The notes under the pieces were generated by a model. The model did no database searches. It saw only the letters and a list, made by a program, of their open reading frames with translations, and had not been told where the DNA came from. Source: Clavaria fumosa (Eukaryota; Basidiomycota; Agaricomycetes; Agaricales; Clavariaceae). Taken from it: a DNA stretch of 64,000 bases. The first letter of the stretch is position 1. The number at the start of each line of letters is the position of its first letter. The DNA lies in NCBI GenBank assembly GCA_951802425.1, contig OX637798.1:806001-870000 (forward strand), read 5' to 3'. A program made the position numbers and the translations under genes. Shown here one piece after another: positions 21,909 through 32,069 of the stretch.

Positions 21909-23292
21909 CTGTCAGCTCCGAATGCCACGTGGGCTTGTCTGAGTTCCGCATCTTTGACATGCCTTCAAAGCTTGGAAGTGAAGTCTGGACTCTTCATTCC
22001 ACTCACTTTCGCAACCATGAAGCAAGGATTTCTTTATTATAATCAAAACAGCAGCATTCTCTTCAGGAACTCTCTCTAACTACCTAAGTGACAATGCCTG
22101 CCTTGTTCAAAGGTAAGGAAAAGATTCTCGCGCTGCCGTCGTTTCCTGCACCATGCCCCATATTGCCCAGAAAACCTCGGCCCCGTTCTTGATCATGGCC
22201 AGTGGGGGTAGAGGCCTGGACATGTTCGCCATGGGTTGACATCAAGATCGGTGATCTAATCGCATGCAAGACACCCTTGTTCGTGGGACTGTGACTTTCG
22301 TGTACCTCATCCCTGATGCGTCAGAGATGTTCGTCGGTCAGTCCGAGGACCATGAGCGTCTATGAAAAATAAGCAATTGCAAAAGTTACAAGTCGAAAGT
22401 CAGAGGGATAATCGTTACACGTAGCCTGGGTATGACAGCTATCTACTGCGATATATCTGCCGCATCAACAGGCGCAAGAAATTCTCTTTTCGAGTTTTAT
22501 GTAGTGAAGAGGTTTCCTTCTCCTGTAGCTGCTGACCAAATGTCTCTACACGATAGGATCCCCCGTCTCCCACCTATGCGGACTACTGAGCAAATAATCA
22601 TCAACTACCTGCGTTTCCCCAGCCGTGACCGCCAAGAAAAACTCATACGACCGCCAAGAAAATTTTATATGACCGCCAAGACAAACTCCTGTGACCGCCA
22701 AGAAGCAAATTTTCCTTCGGGTGCTATCCCGAATCCACAATAGAAAGTGTGCCATTTGGTTTCAACAAAAAGAAAAGGACCCTACTGACAAGCAGGACTT
22801 GCGTGCAAGGGTTACTGACCATTCTCAACGACCATATCATTAAAAAGAGCCTGATCGTCACGGACATGATGGAGCGGGAAGTTGTGTATGATGGAGTGTG
22901 GGGTTACCAGCGGCTTTGCAAGGCGTATTGCGAACTTTCCAATGAGGTTGAAGCACGGCGATGGGCGAAGAAATTAACAGTGGCAATCATAGAGGGGAAA
23001 CGTCGCCTCGTCTCTGCAAAATACCGACTGGTGGGGCATAAGAGTCAAGGCAGAATCTGTGGAGATGATGGTGTGGTGTACATGTACATTCGTGTCGACA
23101 AAGCATTGACCACCAACTTGACGTGCTACACTTCTGAGATCACGTGCCAATCTCGCGCGACATGCTCCGTTAAGCGCCTTTTGACCCACCAAGGAGATCC
23201 CCCTGTCGACCCATCTTAGGAATTCATTCCGTGCATCAGACCACTTTCTTGCTTCAGCTTGTCGACGAATAAACTTTGTTACTACTATCATC
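21909..23292. other. Gene-poor region with possible gene remnant
   Basis: No gene can be supported with confidence. A forward open frame at about 22749-23219 (156 residues) includes WGYQRLCKAYCELSNEVEAR and RWAKKLTVAIIEG, which resembles a tetratricopeptide-like helical pair and might be a relic of a longer protein, but no start context, splice partners or family match are visible. The stretch also contains a 22-bp minisatellite. Confidence 0.35.
22627..22714. repeat. 22-bp minisatellite, four units
   Basis: The core gaccgccaaga starts at 22627, 22649, 22671 and 22693, an exact 22-bp period. The 11-bp core is fully conserved; the 11-bp spacer varies (aaaactcatac, aaattttatat, caaactcctgt, agcaaattttc). 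Confidence 0.9.
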
Positions 23293-25626
23293 ATGGCTAG
23301 CAAGCAGGTTCGTGCCAATTCCTTTCGTATTCCATGCAAGTAGTCACTCATTTAACCTCCTCGTCTCCTGCGTCTGCAGCTCGGCAAGCTCCGCCAGGTT
23401 AGCAAACTGCATTTAGACCTTTCATATCATGTGACAGCTTGCCTTTCTTCCAGTGGGCAGGCGAGGTCATCCAGCAGAAGGAAAGAACAGCCGTATCCGA
23501 GGAATTCCATACATTGGTTCATGACATTGAGCTACGCCGCCAGGGCATGTACCGGTGAGTCTTTGGCCTCTTGCATCCCTCTGTCTGTGGCCTGATACAA
23601 TATGCTGTTTTCGCTCTCCTTGGGGACAAACAGAATAGAGATGGCGACGCGTGCGTATCACCACATCCTGTCGAAGTACAAGGAAGTGGATGGCCTCGAT
23701 GACGTGAGTGGCGCGCAGGGGAAGCTGTTGCCTGTCCATGCCCTCGGAAAAGTTATGGTCGCGCACGGAGAGGAGTTTGGGCAAGACTCTGCGTACGGTG
23801 CGCGTGGCGTTTCTAGAGTCTGTTTTTCCTTGTCCGCATCTTACCTTACGAAATTGTCGTGTTCGCCACAGGGCGATCGCTGGTTAAGCTGGGCTCTGCT
23901 CATTGCAAGATAGCCGCGCTGCAAGAAGCTTTCGTAGTGACGCTGCAGGACACGTTTATCACTTCGCTTGACAAGTTCAATGCACACCTCAAGGATTACG
24001 ATGCGCTGAAAAAGAAACTAGACAGCAGAAGGTATCGTCATCACGGAGATATCTATGGCATCAGAGTATAATAATCTGTGCTAGGCTAGCCCTTGATGCT
24101 GCTATATCCCGGTTGGAGAGGGCGAACAATGGAAAAAAACAGAAAGAGAAGGCTGCAGCTGACGAGGAACACGAGAAGGCTCTTCTACGCTAGTACGTTG
24201 TTACTCTTTTGCTTTCCATGATTTGTGGGACGTGACTTTCTCTCCAAGCGAAGAAACGTCCGACGAGCTTCGCGCCCACATGCATGCAATTCAGGACAAC
24301 GAGATCGAGCAACTGCGTGACGTCACGAAGTTTTTACATTCTGAGATGGTTTTCGTTGAGGAATGCATGAACGCTCTGTCTAACGCAAGAGCCGAATGGC
24401 CTGATGAGTACGTCATGTCCTATACTGCGTGTTTCCTTCACATGAAACAATTTGCGCGCGTCAGATCTCTCATCGCGAGGTTTGATCGCCCAGTCGGGTC
24501 AGGAAAGCTTTCCCATAAATTTTCTGTCGGTGATCGCCAAGACTCCATCTCCTCGAGTGACGACAAGAAGATTCAAGCAGGGGAGAGCCTTCGCAATGAT
24601 CTGACTCCCCCTGTTCCGGGAAGCATGCATTCGCGGTCGAGCTCCAGAGCGTCGCGGACACGGCACGACAGCGGGTCCGAAAAGGCGAAGGAGTCGTCCG
24701 TAAAAATAAGCGTTTCTGGTTGGGCGTCCGCTGTCACGCGCCGTGGGAAGCACAAATTTGCAGAATTCGAAGATGACGACAGCCAAAAGATGATCAGCAA
24801 AGCTGATAAAGAGTCTCACACACGGACCAAGCGCTCAGGCAGCGCCTCCAGCGCCTCGTCAAACTCATACGCCAACCCGAGTTTGAAGGACCGTTTTCTA
24901 GTCAAGGCAACTCCGCGTATCCTCAAGCCCCCTTCCTTGAGCAAGAAAGTTGTGCGGGCGATATATGACTACAGCGGTGCCTCAGACGAGCTGGACTTCA
25001 AAGCCGGTGACGAAATTCTCGTCGTGAGTGAAGTCGTCGACGATTGGTGGATGGGCGAGCTGGACGGAAAGCAGGGCCTGTTCCCCTCAGGCTTTGTGGA
25101 AGTGATCAGCCCCCGGGAAGCACACGCGAACGAACCTGACGACGAATCCACACCAGACGATGGCCCCTATTCGGACTTGTCGAGCGTTGACGAAGACCAA
25201 ATGACCAAACCCGTTTACTTCGACTCGGACGAGAGCCGGGTCTATGACAATTCGGACGTGTTGATCTCCAGAAGCGTGCCAAGCGAAAGCAACGTGGATC
25301 ACACCGTGGGTCTGCCTTCGAGTTTCCCTCCGCCCGCGTCGGCTCCCAAGCCGCCGCCGCGGGCAGGGCGGTCGATGAGCAATCCTCGATTGAGTACCGC
25401 TGGCAAGCGCGCGCCGCCCCCGCCCCCGCTGCCACGGCGACACACGGCGACAAACCTTTCAGCCCCCGCCCTCGTTCGCCGCGACCTGCAATCTCTCGCG
25501 GACACCCGAAGAGAGCCTTCCCCCTTCGAGGACGCTACGCCCACCTCCGCGGAGTTTTTGCTCCACGGCCGTCAAGCTGCCAATAAGTACAATCCTTTTG
25601 GGACGAGCCGTGGACGTGGAACGTGA
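23293..25626 (+). CDS. BAR-SH3 domain protein (endophilin/amphiphysin-like)
   Basis: Predicted membrane-curvature and endocytosis adaptor. Exons 23293-23307, 23380-23397, 23454-23554, 23634-23797, 23872-24031, 24085-24192 and 24249-25626 give 647 residues. The BAR domain fills the first ~260 residues: WAGEVIQQKERTAVSEEFH, YHHILSKYKEVDG, LGKVMVAHGEEFGQDSAYG, KFNAHLKDYDALKKKLDSRR, EIEQLRDVTKFLHSEMVFVE. A Ser-rich linker follows. The SH3 domain at about residues 421-478 has the ALYDY-type motif VRAIYDYSGASDELDF, DDWWMGELDGKQGLFPSGFV. The tail is Asp-rich, then Pro-rich (RAPPPPPLPRR), a possible SH3 ligand. The first two exons are tiny (15 and 18 bp) but keep the frame. The last 64 bp of the CDS are copied at 27661-27724 by a tandem duplication. 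Confidence 0.9.
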
Positions 25627-26056
25627 TTTGGTTGGTGCATGCCATTTTTTACGAGATTCTGTCCAGTATACCGGCTGGAATATGCTTTATCCGCATCTCC
25701 AGTATTGTATCTAATACGCATCGATTAGAGTGTACGCGTGTGCAGAGTGCCATCACCGTCAATGATAAGCGTTGTACAGCCAGAGCGTACGCGCGTTGCA
25801 AACATTCAAGTGCTGCAATGTCACAGGCACGACAACATGTTCTGCCTTGTTGGCCTTGAACAGTCCACTGATGCTCTTGTTTCTCGTCTCTACTGTAGAA
25901 CGTGGGTTGTTTGCTTTGAACGGTCCGCTGAAGTTATCACTGCCTCGTCAGTGGATGTATGATCTGTGCTGTTCGCTTCAAACAGTCCACTGAAGCTTTC
26001 GTCAACTCTTTTCACGAGACGTCACTGATTTTTACAGAGCAAACATACTGTAGAGT

Positions 26057-26713
26057 TTAATAGTCAGCCTCTTCAAGCTCGTCTTCGATAATCACCCTCA
26101 ACGTTGTCCTATCCTGGACATGATCCTCCAATAATTGCCTTCCATCAAGACCCAGCAGCGCCTCAATTACCTCCAGTTTATTATCAAGCTCACCCTCGCG
26201 GAAGCCCATGTCTCGGGCCACTTCTTCCACGACAGATTTGATGCCACCGTGAGAAAATTCAGCCTCTGATCTCGCTGGGTCGTCGTACCAGCCTGTGAAG
26301 GCTTTCGCCTTCGAATGCATTCCATGATGAGGATGACCGTACCGAAGGGAAAGAGAACGCATGCGGGAATCCGCACAACTCGAACTTGTCTCCCAGTCTT
26401 GCCAAACAAGTCTCAAAGGCTTCACATGTGGCTCTTCTGAGTCTTGTGACTGTGAATGCAACGACGGAACCACTGCGACCGACATGAATATTTTGCGTTC
26501 CTTGATTGTACACGAGCGGCAGTAGACCCCATCCCTGGGAGAGATGGAGGTGGTTTGGATCGGCTTTGTGATGCTGATATTGGATGCAAATGGGGCTAAC
26601 TGAGCTGGTAGTCGGGCTCGAAGTGCCTCAGTCTCTCGTGAAATTTTCGCGTTGGATAGCATTTCAGCCAATTCTCGCACGGTTGCATGGTCGATTTGGG
26701 GCGCAGACGACAT
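26057..26713 (-). CDS. Unknown protein, duplicated copy 1
   Basis: Not recognised. Single open frame of 218 codons from ATG at 26713, beginning MSSAPQIDHATVRELAEML and ending IEDELEEADY. The N-terminal ~45 residues look helical. A middle part is polar. Near the C-terminus, VVEEVARDMGFREGELDNKL resembles a small helical bundle. It is divergent to LCL3, with about 190 bp between starts. Compared with copy 2 it lacks six residues at two places, both in multiples of three, and most changes fall in the central third. Both copies keep an open frame, which argues for a real gene. Introns within the central part cannot be excluded. Confidence 0.6.
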   Translation of the reverse strand: MSSAPQIDHATVRELAEMLSNAKISRETEALRARLPAQLAPFASNISITKPIQTTSISPRDGVYCRSCTIKERKIFMSVAVVPSLHSQSQDSEEPHVKPLRLVWQDWETSSSCADSRMRSLSLRYGHPHHGMHSKAKAFTGWYDDPARSEAEFSHGGIKSVVEEVARDMGFREGELDNKLEVIEALLGLDGRQLLEDHVQDRTTLRVIIEDELEEADY

Positions 26714-26904
26714 GGTTTGTGGTTAAGGAGGAAAAAACAGGGGTTTGTTTGCGCATGCAGCACTGCAGAGGCGGCGCCTCACGTGACCGTTTCTTGCCTC
26801 ACGTGTAGCGCATTGACAAAGCCCTTGCACCATTCCATTCATCACAGTGACTGAACGTTGGGCTTCAACGTTGAACTTCGAGGCCTAGGTGGCAGACAAG
26901 CTTG

Positions 26905-27645
26905 ATGCTATCGCTACTGAGAACGAAGACGCCAGACCAGGGGCCGGTGGACGATCAGAAACACACTACTAGGGTGGCGCGTTCGCCGCGCCACTCTGCC
27001 CTTATTTACGCCGCTCTCGGGTCAGCGGCGACCATCACTTTCTTTCTTGTACACCGTCGCTACTTTCGGCGATACAAAAACGGGGACTGGGTCCCTCCCG
27101 ACGTACTCAAGAAGAAACGGTGGATATGTGGCGTTGTCACAAGGTCCGTGACCGCAGCGTCGAATTGGCGGCTGCCGTACGGTACGGCTCACGACACGCG
27201 CTTATATGACTCAGTGTCGGAGACGCGGATAATTTCAGGCTCTACCACACCCCAGGATTCGGATGGAATTGGCCATTCAAATTCAGGAGGGTACCCACGA
27301 ATGTCAAGGGTGCGTATACTGCCGCTGCCACCCTCGGCACTTGTGTGACGTCTGCCTTATGCTGTTCACTTTGGGAGATTTGAAAGATCAGACATTGCAC
27401 ATCCGCATTGCAGGCGTCGACGCACCTGAAGTGAGTGTATTTTGCTCTTCCTGTCTGCCAACTCTACCGAGCGCTACATCAGCTCAACCCCAACCCAGGG
27501 CTCGCACTTTGGCCGCCCAGCACAGGCCTATTCTGCAGAGAGCTTGGCGTGGCTTAAAAGCGAAATAGAAGGCAAAGTTGTCCGATGTCAGCTGCTCCGC
27601 AGGGACCAATATGCCCGGATTGTGCGTGGAGCCGTTCTTACGTGA
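26905..27645 (+). pseudogene. Truncated LCL3-like nuclease, copy 1
   Basis: Left-hand copy of the nuclease gene at 29013-30199. Exons equivalent to 26905-27143, 27215-27309, 27378-27430 and 27499-27621 are intact and keep the membrane segment and the first nuclease motifs ([16 protein letters not shown]). The duplication junction at 27660 removes the acceptor of intron 4 and the last two exons. Reading through the unused donor gives a stop at 27645 after VRGAVLT. About 110 C-terminal residues of the nuclease fold are lost, so activity is unlikely. Classed as a pseudogene created by the duplication; transcription cannot be judged. Confidence 0.85.
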
Positions 27646-27660
27646 TGATCTCTGCCACCA

Positions 27661-29768
27661 CCACGGCCGTCAAGCTGCCAATAAGTACAATCCTTTTGGG
27701 ACGAGCCGTGGACGTGGAACGTGATTTGGTTGGTGCATGCCATTTTTTACGAGATTCTGTCCAGTATACTGGCTGGAATATCCTTTATCCGCATCTCCAG
27801 TACTGTATCTAATACGCATCGATTAGAGTGTACGCGTGCGCAGGGTGCCATCACCGTCAATGATAAGCGTTGTACGGCCAGAGCGTATGCGCGTTGCAAA
27901 CATTCAAGTGCTGCAATGTCACAGGCACGACAACATGTTCTGCCTTGTTGGCCTTGAACAGTCCACTGATGCTCTTGTTTCTCGTCTCTACTGTAGAACG
28001 TGGGTTGTTTGCTTTGAACGGTCCGCTGAAGTTATCACTGCCTCGTCAGTGGATGTATGATCTGTGCTGTTCGCTTCAAACAGTCCACTGAAGCTTTCGT
28101 CAACTCTTTTCACGAGATGTCACTGATTTTTACAGAGCAAACATACTGTAGAGTTTAATAGTCAGCCTCTTCAAGCTCGTCTTCGATAATCTCCCTCAAC
28201 GTTTTCCTATACTGGGCGTGATCCTCCGAGTCCAATAATTGCCTTCCATCAAGACCCAGCAGCGCCTCAATTACCTCCAGTTTATTATCAAGCTCACCCT
28301 CGCGGAAGCCCATGTCTCGGGCCACTTCTTCCACGACAGATTTGATGCCACCGTGAGAAAATTCAGCCTCTGATCTCGCTGGGTCGTCGTACCAGCCTGT
28401 GAAGGCTTTCGCCTTCGAATGCATTCCATGATGAGGATGACCGTATCGAAGGGAAAGAGAATGCATGCGGGAATCCGCAGATCCTGAGAGATACCTCGAA
28501 CTTGTCCCCCAGTCTTGCCAAACAAGTTTCAAAGGCTTCACATGTGGCTCCTCTGAGTCTTGTGACTGTGAATGCGACGACGGAACCACTGCGACCGACA
28601 TGCATATTTTGCGTTCCTTGACTGTACACAAGCGGCAGCGGATCCCATCCCTGGCAGAGATGGAGATGGTTTGGATGGGCTTTGTGATGCTGATATTGGA
28701 TGCGAATGGGGCTAACTGAGCTGGTAGTCGGGCTCGAAGTGCCTCAGTCTCTCGTGAAATTTTCGCGTTGGATAGCATTTCAGCCAATTCTCGCACGGTT
28801 GCATGGTCGATTTGGGGCGCAGACGACATGGTTTGTGGTTAAGGAGGAAAAAACAGGGGTTTGTTTGCGCATGCAGCACTGCAGAGGCGGCGCCTCACGT
28901 GACCGTTTCTTGCCTCACGTGTAGCGCATTGACAAAGCCATTCCATTCATCACAGTGACTGAACGTTGAGCTTCAACGTTGAACTTCGAGGCCTAGGTGG
29001 TAGACAAGCTTGATGCTATCGCTACTGAGAACGAAGACGCCAGACCAGGGGCCGGTGGACGATCAGAAACACACTACTAGGGTGGCGCGTTCGCCGCGCC
29101 ACTCTGCCCTTATTTACGCCGCTCTCGGGTCAGCGGCGACCATCACTTTCTTTCTTGTACACCGTCGCTACTTTCGGCGATACCAAAACGGGGACTGGGT
29201 CCCTCCCGACGTACTCAAGAAGAAACGGTGGATACGTGGCGTTGTCACAAGGTCCGTGACCGCAGCGTCGAATTGGCGGCTGCCGTACGGTACGGCTCAC
29301 GACACGCGCTTATATGACTCAGTGTCGGAGACGCGGATAATTTCAGGCTCTACCACACCCCAAGATTCGGATGGAATTGGCCATTCAAATTCAGGAGGGT
29401 ACCCACGAATGTCAAGGGTGCGTATACTGCCGCTGCCACCCTCGGCACTTGTGTGACGTCTGCCTTATGCTGTTCACTTTGGGAGATTTGAAAGATCAGA
29501 CATTGCACATCCGCATTGCAGGCGTCGACGCACCTGAAGTGAGCGTATTTTGCTCTTCCTGTCTGCCAACTCTACCGAGCGCTACATCAGCTCAACCCCA
29601 ACCCAGGGCTCGCACTTTGGCCGCCCAGCACAGGCCTATTCTGCAGAGAGCTTGGCGTGGCTTAAAAACGAAATAGAAGGCAAAGTCGTCCGATGTCAGC
29701 TGCTCCGCAGGGACCAATATGCCCGGATTGTGCGTGGAGCCGTTCTTGCATGATGATCCCTGCCACCA
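27661..29768. repeat. Tandem duplication, unit 2 (2108 bp)
   Basis: Direct copy of 25563-27660. It is 10 bp longer: net +18 bp of in-frame insertions inside the reverse gene and an 8-bp deletion near 28938. Flanks and the LCL3 part differ by only a few substitutions. At the left end it carries a useless 64-bp copy of the BAR-SH3 3' end; at the right end it runs on into the intact LCL3 3' exons. Confidence 0.92.
28155..28829 (-). CDS. Unknown protein, duplicated copy 2
   Basis: Paralogue of the reverse gene at 26057-26713, here 224 codons, starting at the ATG at 28829. It has extra residues in SSRYLSGSADSRM and in LLDSEDHAQY. CRLCTVKERK replaces CRSCTIKERK of copy 1. The identical first 50 and last ~80 residues contrast with a more divergent middle. 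Its promoter region lies between it and the intact LCL3 gene. Function unknown. Confidence 0.6.
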   Translation of the reverse strand: MSSAPQIDHATVRELAEMLSNAKISRETEALRARLPAQLAPFASNISITKPIQTISISARDGIRCRLCTVKERKICMSVAVVPSSHSQSQDSEEPHVKPLKLVWQDWGTSSRYLSGSADSRMHSLSLRYGHPHHGMHSKAKAFTGWYDDPARSEAEFSHGGIKSVVEEVARDMGFREGELDNKLEVIEALLGLDGRQLLDSEDHAQYRKTLREIIEDELEEADY

Positions 29769-30199
29769 CCCCTGCATGCAGGTCGCCGTGGTACTGTACA
29801 GAAAGGGCTTCCTCTCGCGCCATGCAAACCTGTCGCTCGAGATGCTCCGCGCAGGACAAGCCACCGTGTACGCGCAGGCCTACGCCCAGTACGGGCCATT
29901 GGGCAAGGACGAGTTCCTGAAGCTCGAGAAGGAGGCTCAGTCAGTCGAATCTCCCTGCTCCTACGTTTACTCGAGAGCTTGACCCCGGAGGGGAACCCCC
30001 TATGCCCGGAACGATGGACACCAGGAAGAACAAACGCGGAATGTGGAAGCACGGAACGACCGCTGAATCCCCAGCAGAGTACAAAAAACGATACGCGTCG
30101 GGCGAAGGTGCCAATGCGCAACCTGTCGATACGATAGCGCCGAAGCGTTCAGCTGGTCGGCGTAGACGACGATGGTGGCACATTTTTTGGGGCAAGTGA
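29013..30199 (+). CDS. LCL3: LCL3-like membrane-anchored thermonuclease family protein
   Basis: Staphylococcal-nuclease-fold protein of the fungal LCL3 family, usually mitochondrial or membrane-bound. Exons 29013-29251, 29323-29417, 29486-29538, 29607-29729, 29782-29939 and 30025-30199 give 280 residues. A single transmembrane segment ([19 protein letters not shown], about residues 28-46) is followed by basic residues. The nuclease domain has [50 protein letters not shown] and [15 protein letters not shown]. The end has [20 protein letters not shown] and a very basic RRRRRWW patch. The SNase arginines at RIAG and YARIV are present. This is the only complete copy; a 5' portion is duplicated at 26905-27645. 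Confidence 0.88.
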
Positions 30200-30896
30200 C
30201 GTGTGCGTGCTTCGCACAGATCATTTTATCTCGATCGTACCACTAGTGAGCGTCTAGTCAACGGAACAGGATATTCTACCACGCCATGAACTCTGACTCA
30301 TAAGTGCCTACTATCACCCACGATCATGCTCGGAATAACTCAAGTTTGAATATCATTTTGCGCCGCTTCTTTCTTCTGCACTGGCCTGCATCGGATGCAT
30401 TATTCGAGTTGTGACGGTAGCTCGGAGCAAGTCTGTCTGTGTACAATTAATTTTCCATAGGGTTATAACCATGTAGCAATGCTTTCATGCGATCTCTTAA
30501 TGTCCTGTAGAGGGTGCAGAGTTCACTGGCAGCCGTGGACCAACCGTATGCACGTCAGCCACAGCAATTGGGACTTATAGGCACGAGAACACTTGCAGAT
30601 TGGCAGAAATCGTGTCTTGTCACTGTCAATTAGGGCTTAGTGTGGGATGGACAGCGGCAGAGCTGACTGCCTGGTAATACCAGGCTGGAGAGCAGAATGG
30701 TTTCCAGACTGCGCGAAGCACTCGCAAAGAGGTGACGCGAAGGGACTGCAGCGAACATCCATGATCATATGGGAGGCAAATATTGCTGTACAAATTTAGA
30801 GTGCAACGACTGATCTGGTCTTACAGCGACGAGAATTCCACTGCCTTTTCAGTTGTCGGATAAAATGAATATAACTGATGATGATATTGTACGCAT
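30200..30896. other. Intergenic region, no gene seen
   Basis: About 700 bp between the nuclease gene and the F-box pseudogene. No open frame longer than a few dozen codons shows family features, and no repeat is evident. Confidence 0.4.
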
Positions 30897-31565
30897 CTAC
30901 AGTAATAGTCTGCGAAACTTCCTCCACTAATATTAGGAGATAGAACAGAATCAGTGAAAGGGTGAAGAGAAGTCGAGAAGGTATCAATTCACCTCGTACA
31001 TGATGATTAAGTTATCCTCGCTGCACATCACTGCTAATGGTGTTTCAGGCAACTCGTTCCTCGAAGGGAAACTCATTTTCTTGTGCCGGACGGCCAGAGT
31101 GCCCGGGACCATCCTTTGGCGCCTCGACCCGCTTGCGGCCTCAGAATACTGGGGTCCGTTCTGCTGGTCATCACCCGACTGGCGCGACCCCATGAGGGAA
31201 CGTTGGACCGCGGAATGGTTGACGTCAAGTATGTGGAGGGAATGTGCATCGCCTCCGTACTCGGCAGCCGCGCCAAATCCATGTACCGCTAAGCCATACA
31301 CATAGCAACACCATATCTGCGCGGGCTTAGCCTGTCGAACGACACGCAAGCCGCCGGGAACACGGGATAAGGAAGGGTGAGATTGCTCATGTAGGTGACC
31401 GGTGACCACGTAGGAGCGACGTAGAGTCGGTTTGCCCTAGACGTATAGAACGGGACTCGCGTAGTAGGTGACCACATTGGAGGGGGATCTGATAGGATCT
31501 CCGCCTCACAAGTCCACGGGGGAAGGCACAGGCCACAGACTACCATCTGGTCTTCAAGCGAAGAT
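30897..31565 (-). pseudogene. Degraded 3' half of an F-box/beta-propeller paralogue
   Basis: Homologous to the C-terminal exons of the F-box gene at 32070-33867. Shared blocks: WSPTTRVPFYTS, the CCYVYG segment and AVMCSEDNLIIMYE, plus a matching last exon (30926-30897, WRKFRRLLL and stop) after a conserved ATATTAG acceptor. The frame changes between the VPFYTS part (31546-31289) and the CCYVYG part (31409-30984), so a frameshift is present near 31300-31400. The donor GTGAGT of the intact gene is GTGAAT here. No F-box or N-terminal half is found upstream. A relic of a tandem duplication. Confidence 0.8.
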
Positions 31566-32069
31566 GACGACGAGGGTTACCGTCCGTTAATAAAGCGACC
31601 GACATGGATCGTTTCATCTCTGTAGATTCCGCGATTCGAGCCCTTTTACTGGGGTTACTGCGAAGGCGTCTTCACTGTTTGACACAAAATAGGATGACAG
31701 GAAAGGACAACAAACCTTTCCTGTTACACAGCCATCAAACAGTCAGGCACTTTGTCACTCCACTTTGTCGGTCAGTCTTTGTTACTCTACTACCTATCAA
31801 AAAAGTGTTCTGGGCAGGTAAAATCGCAACGCAAATGTTGCTGGTGAAATAGGCCCAAAAATTCTCTCTGCTTTTTGGTGAGATTACAAATCTCAAATCA
31901 TATGAGCTTACCTGCTTTCATCATACATCAGTGTGGCCCCCTGAGCACAGCAAAGGTGAGAGGATCTGGACAACACACTCAGCTATATAGAACAACACCT
32001 GCACTACCTATTCAGCCATAGCATAACACAGGTTAACTGCAAGTACGAGCACAATTGATGATGATGTCT
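31566..32069. other. Spacer between F-box relic and F-box gene
   Basis: No gene seen. An ATG-initiated 82-codon frame (31604-31852) has no recognisable features and lies where the missing N-terminal half of the relic would be expected, but shows no similarity to it. Confidence 0.35.

Larger units (their letters stand above)
25563..27660. repeat. Tandem duplication, unit 1 (2098 bp)
   Basis: Begins at ccacggccgtcaagctgcca inside the last codons of the BAR-SH3 gene and ends at tctgccacca within LCL3 intron 4. The same 20-mer recurs at 27661. Unit 1 holds the BAR-SH3 3' end, one copy of the unknown reverse gene and a truncated LCL3. Ends share the 4-bp microhomology CCAC. Confidence 0.93.

Noticed and set aside
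22132..22269. Reverse frame with LLMSTHGEHVQ-type sequence
   Set aside because: Too short and without splice partners or family features.
22627..22714. CRISPR array
   Set aside because: Four 22-bp units with 11-bp core and 11-bp variable part; no such arrays exist in fungal nuclei and no cas genes are present. It is a minisatellite.
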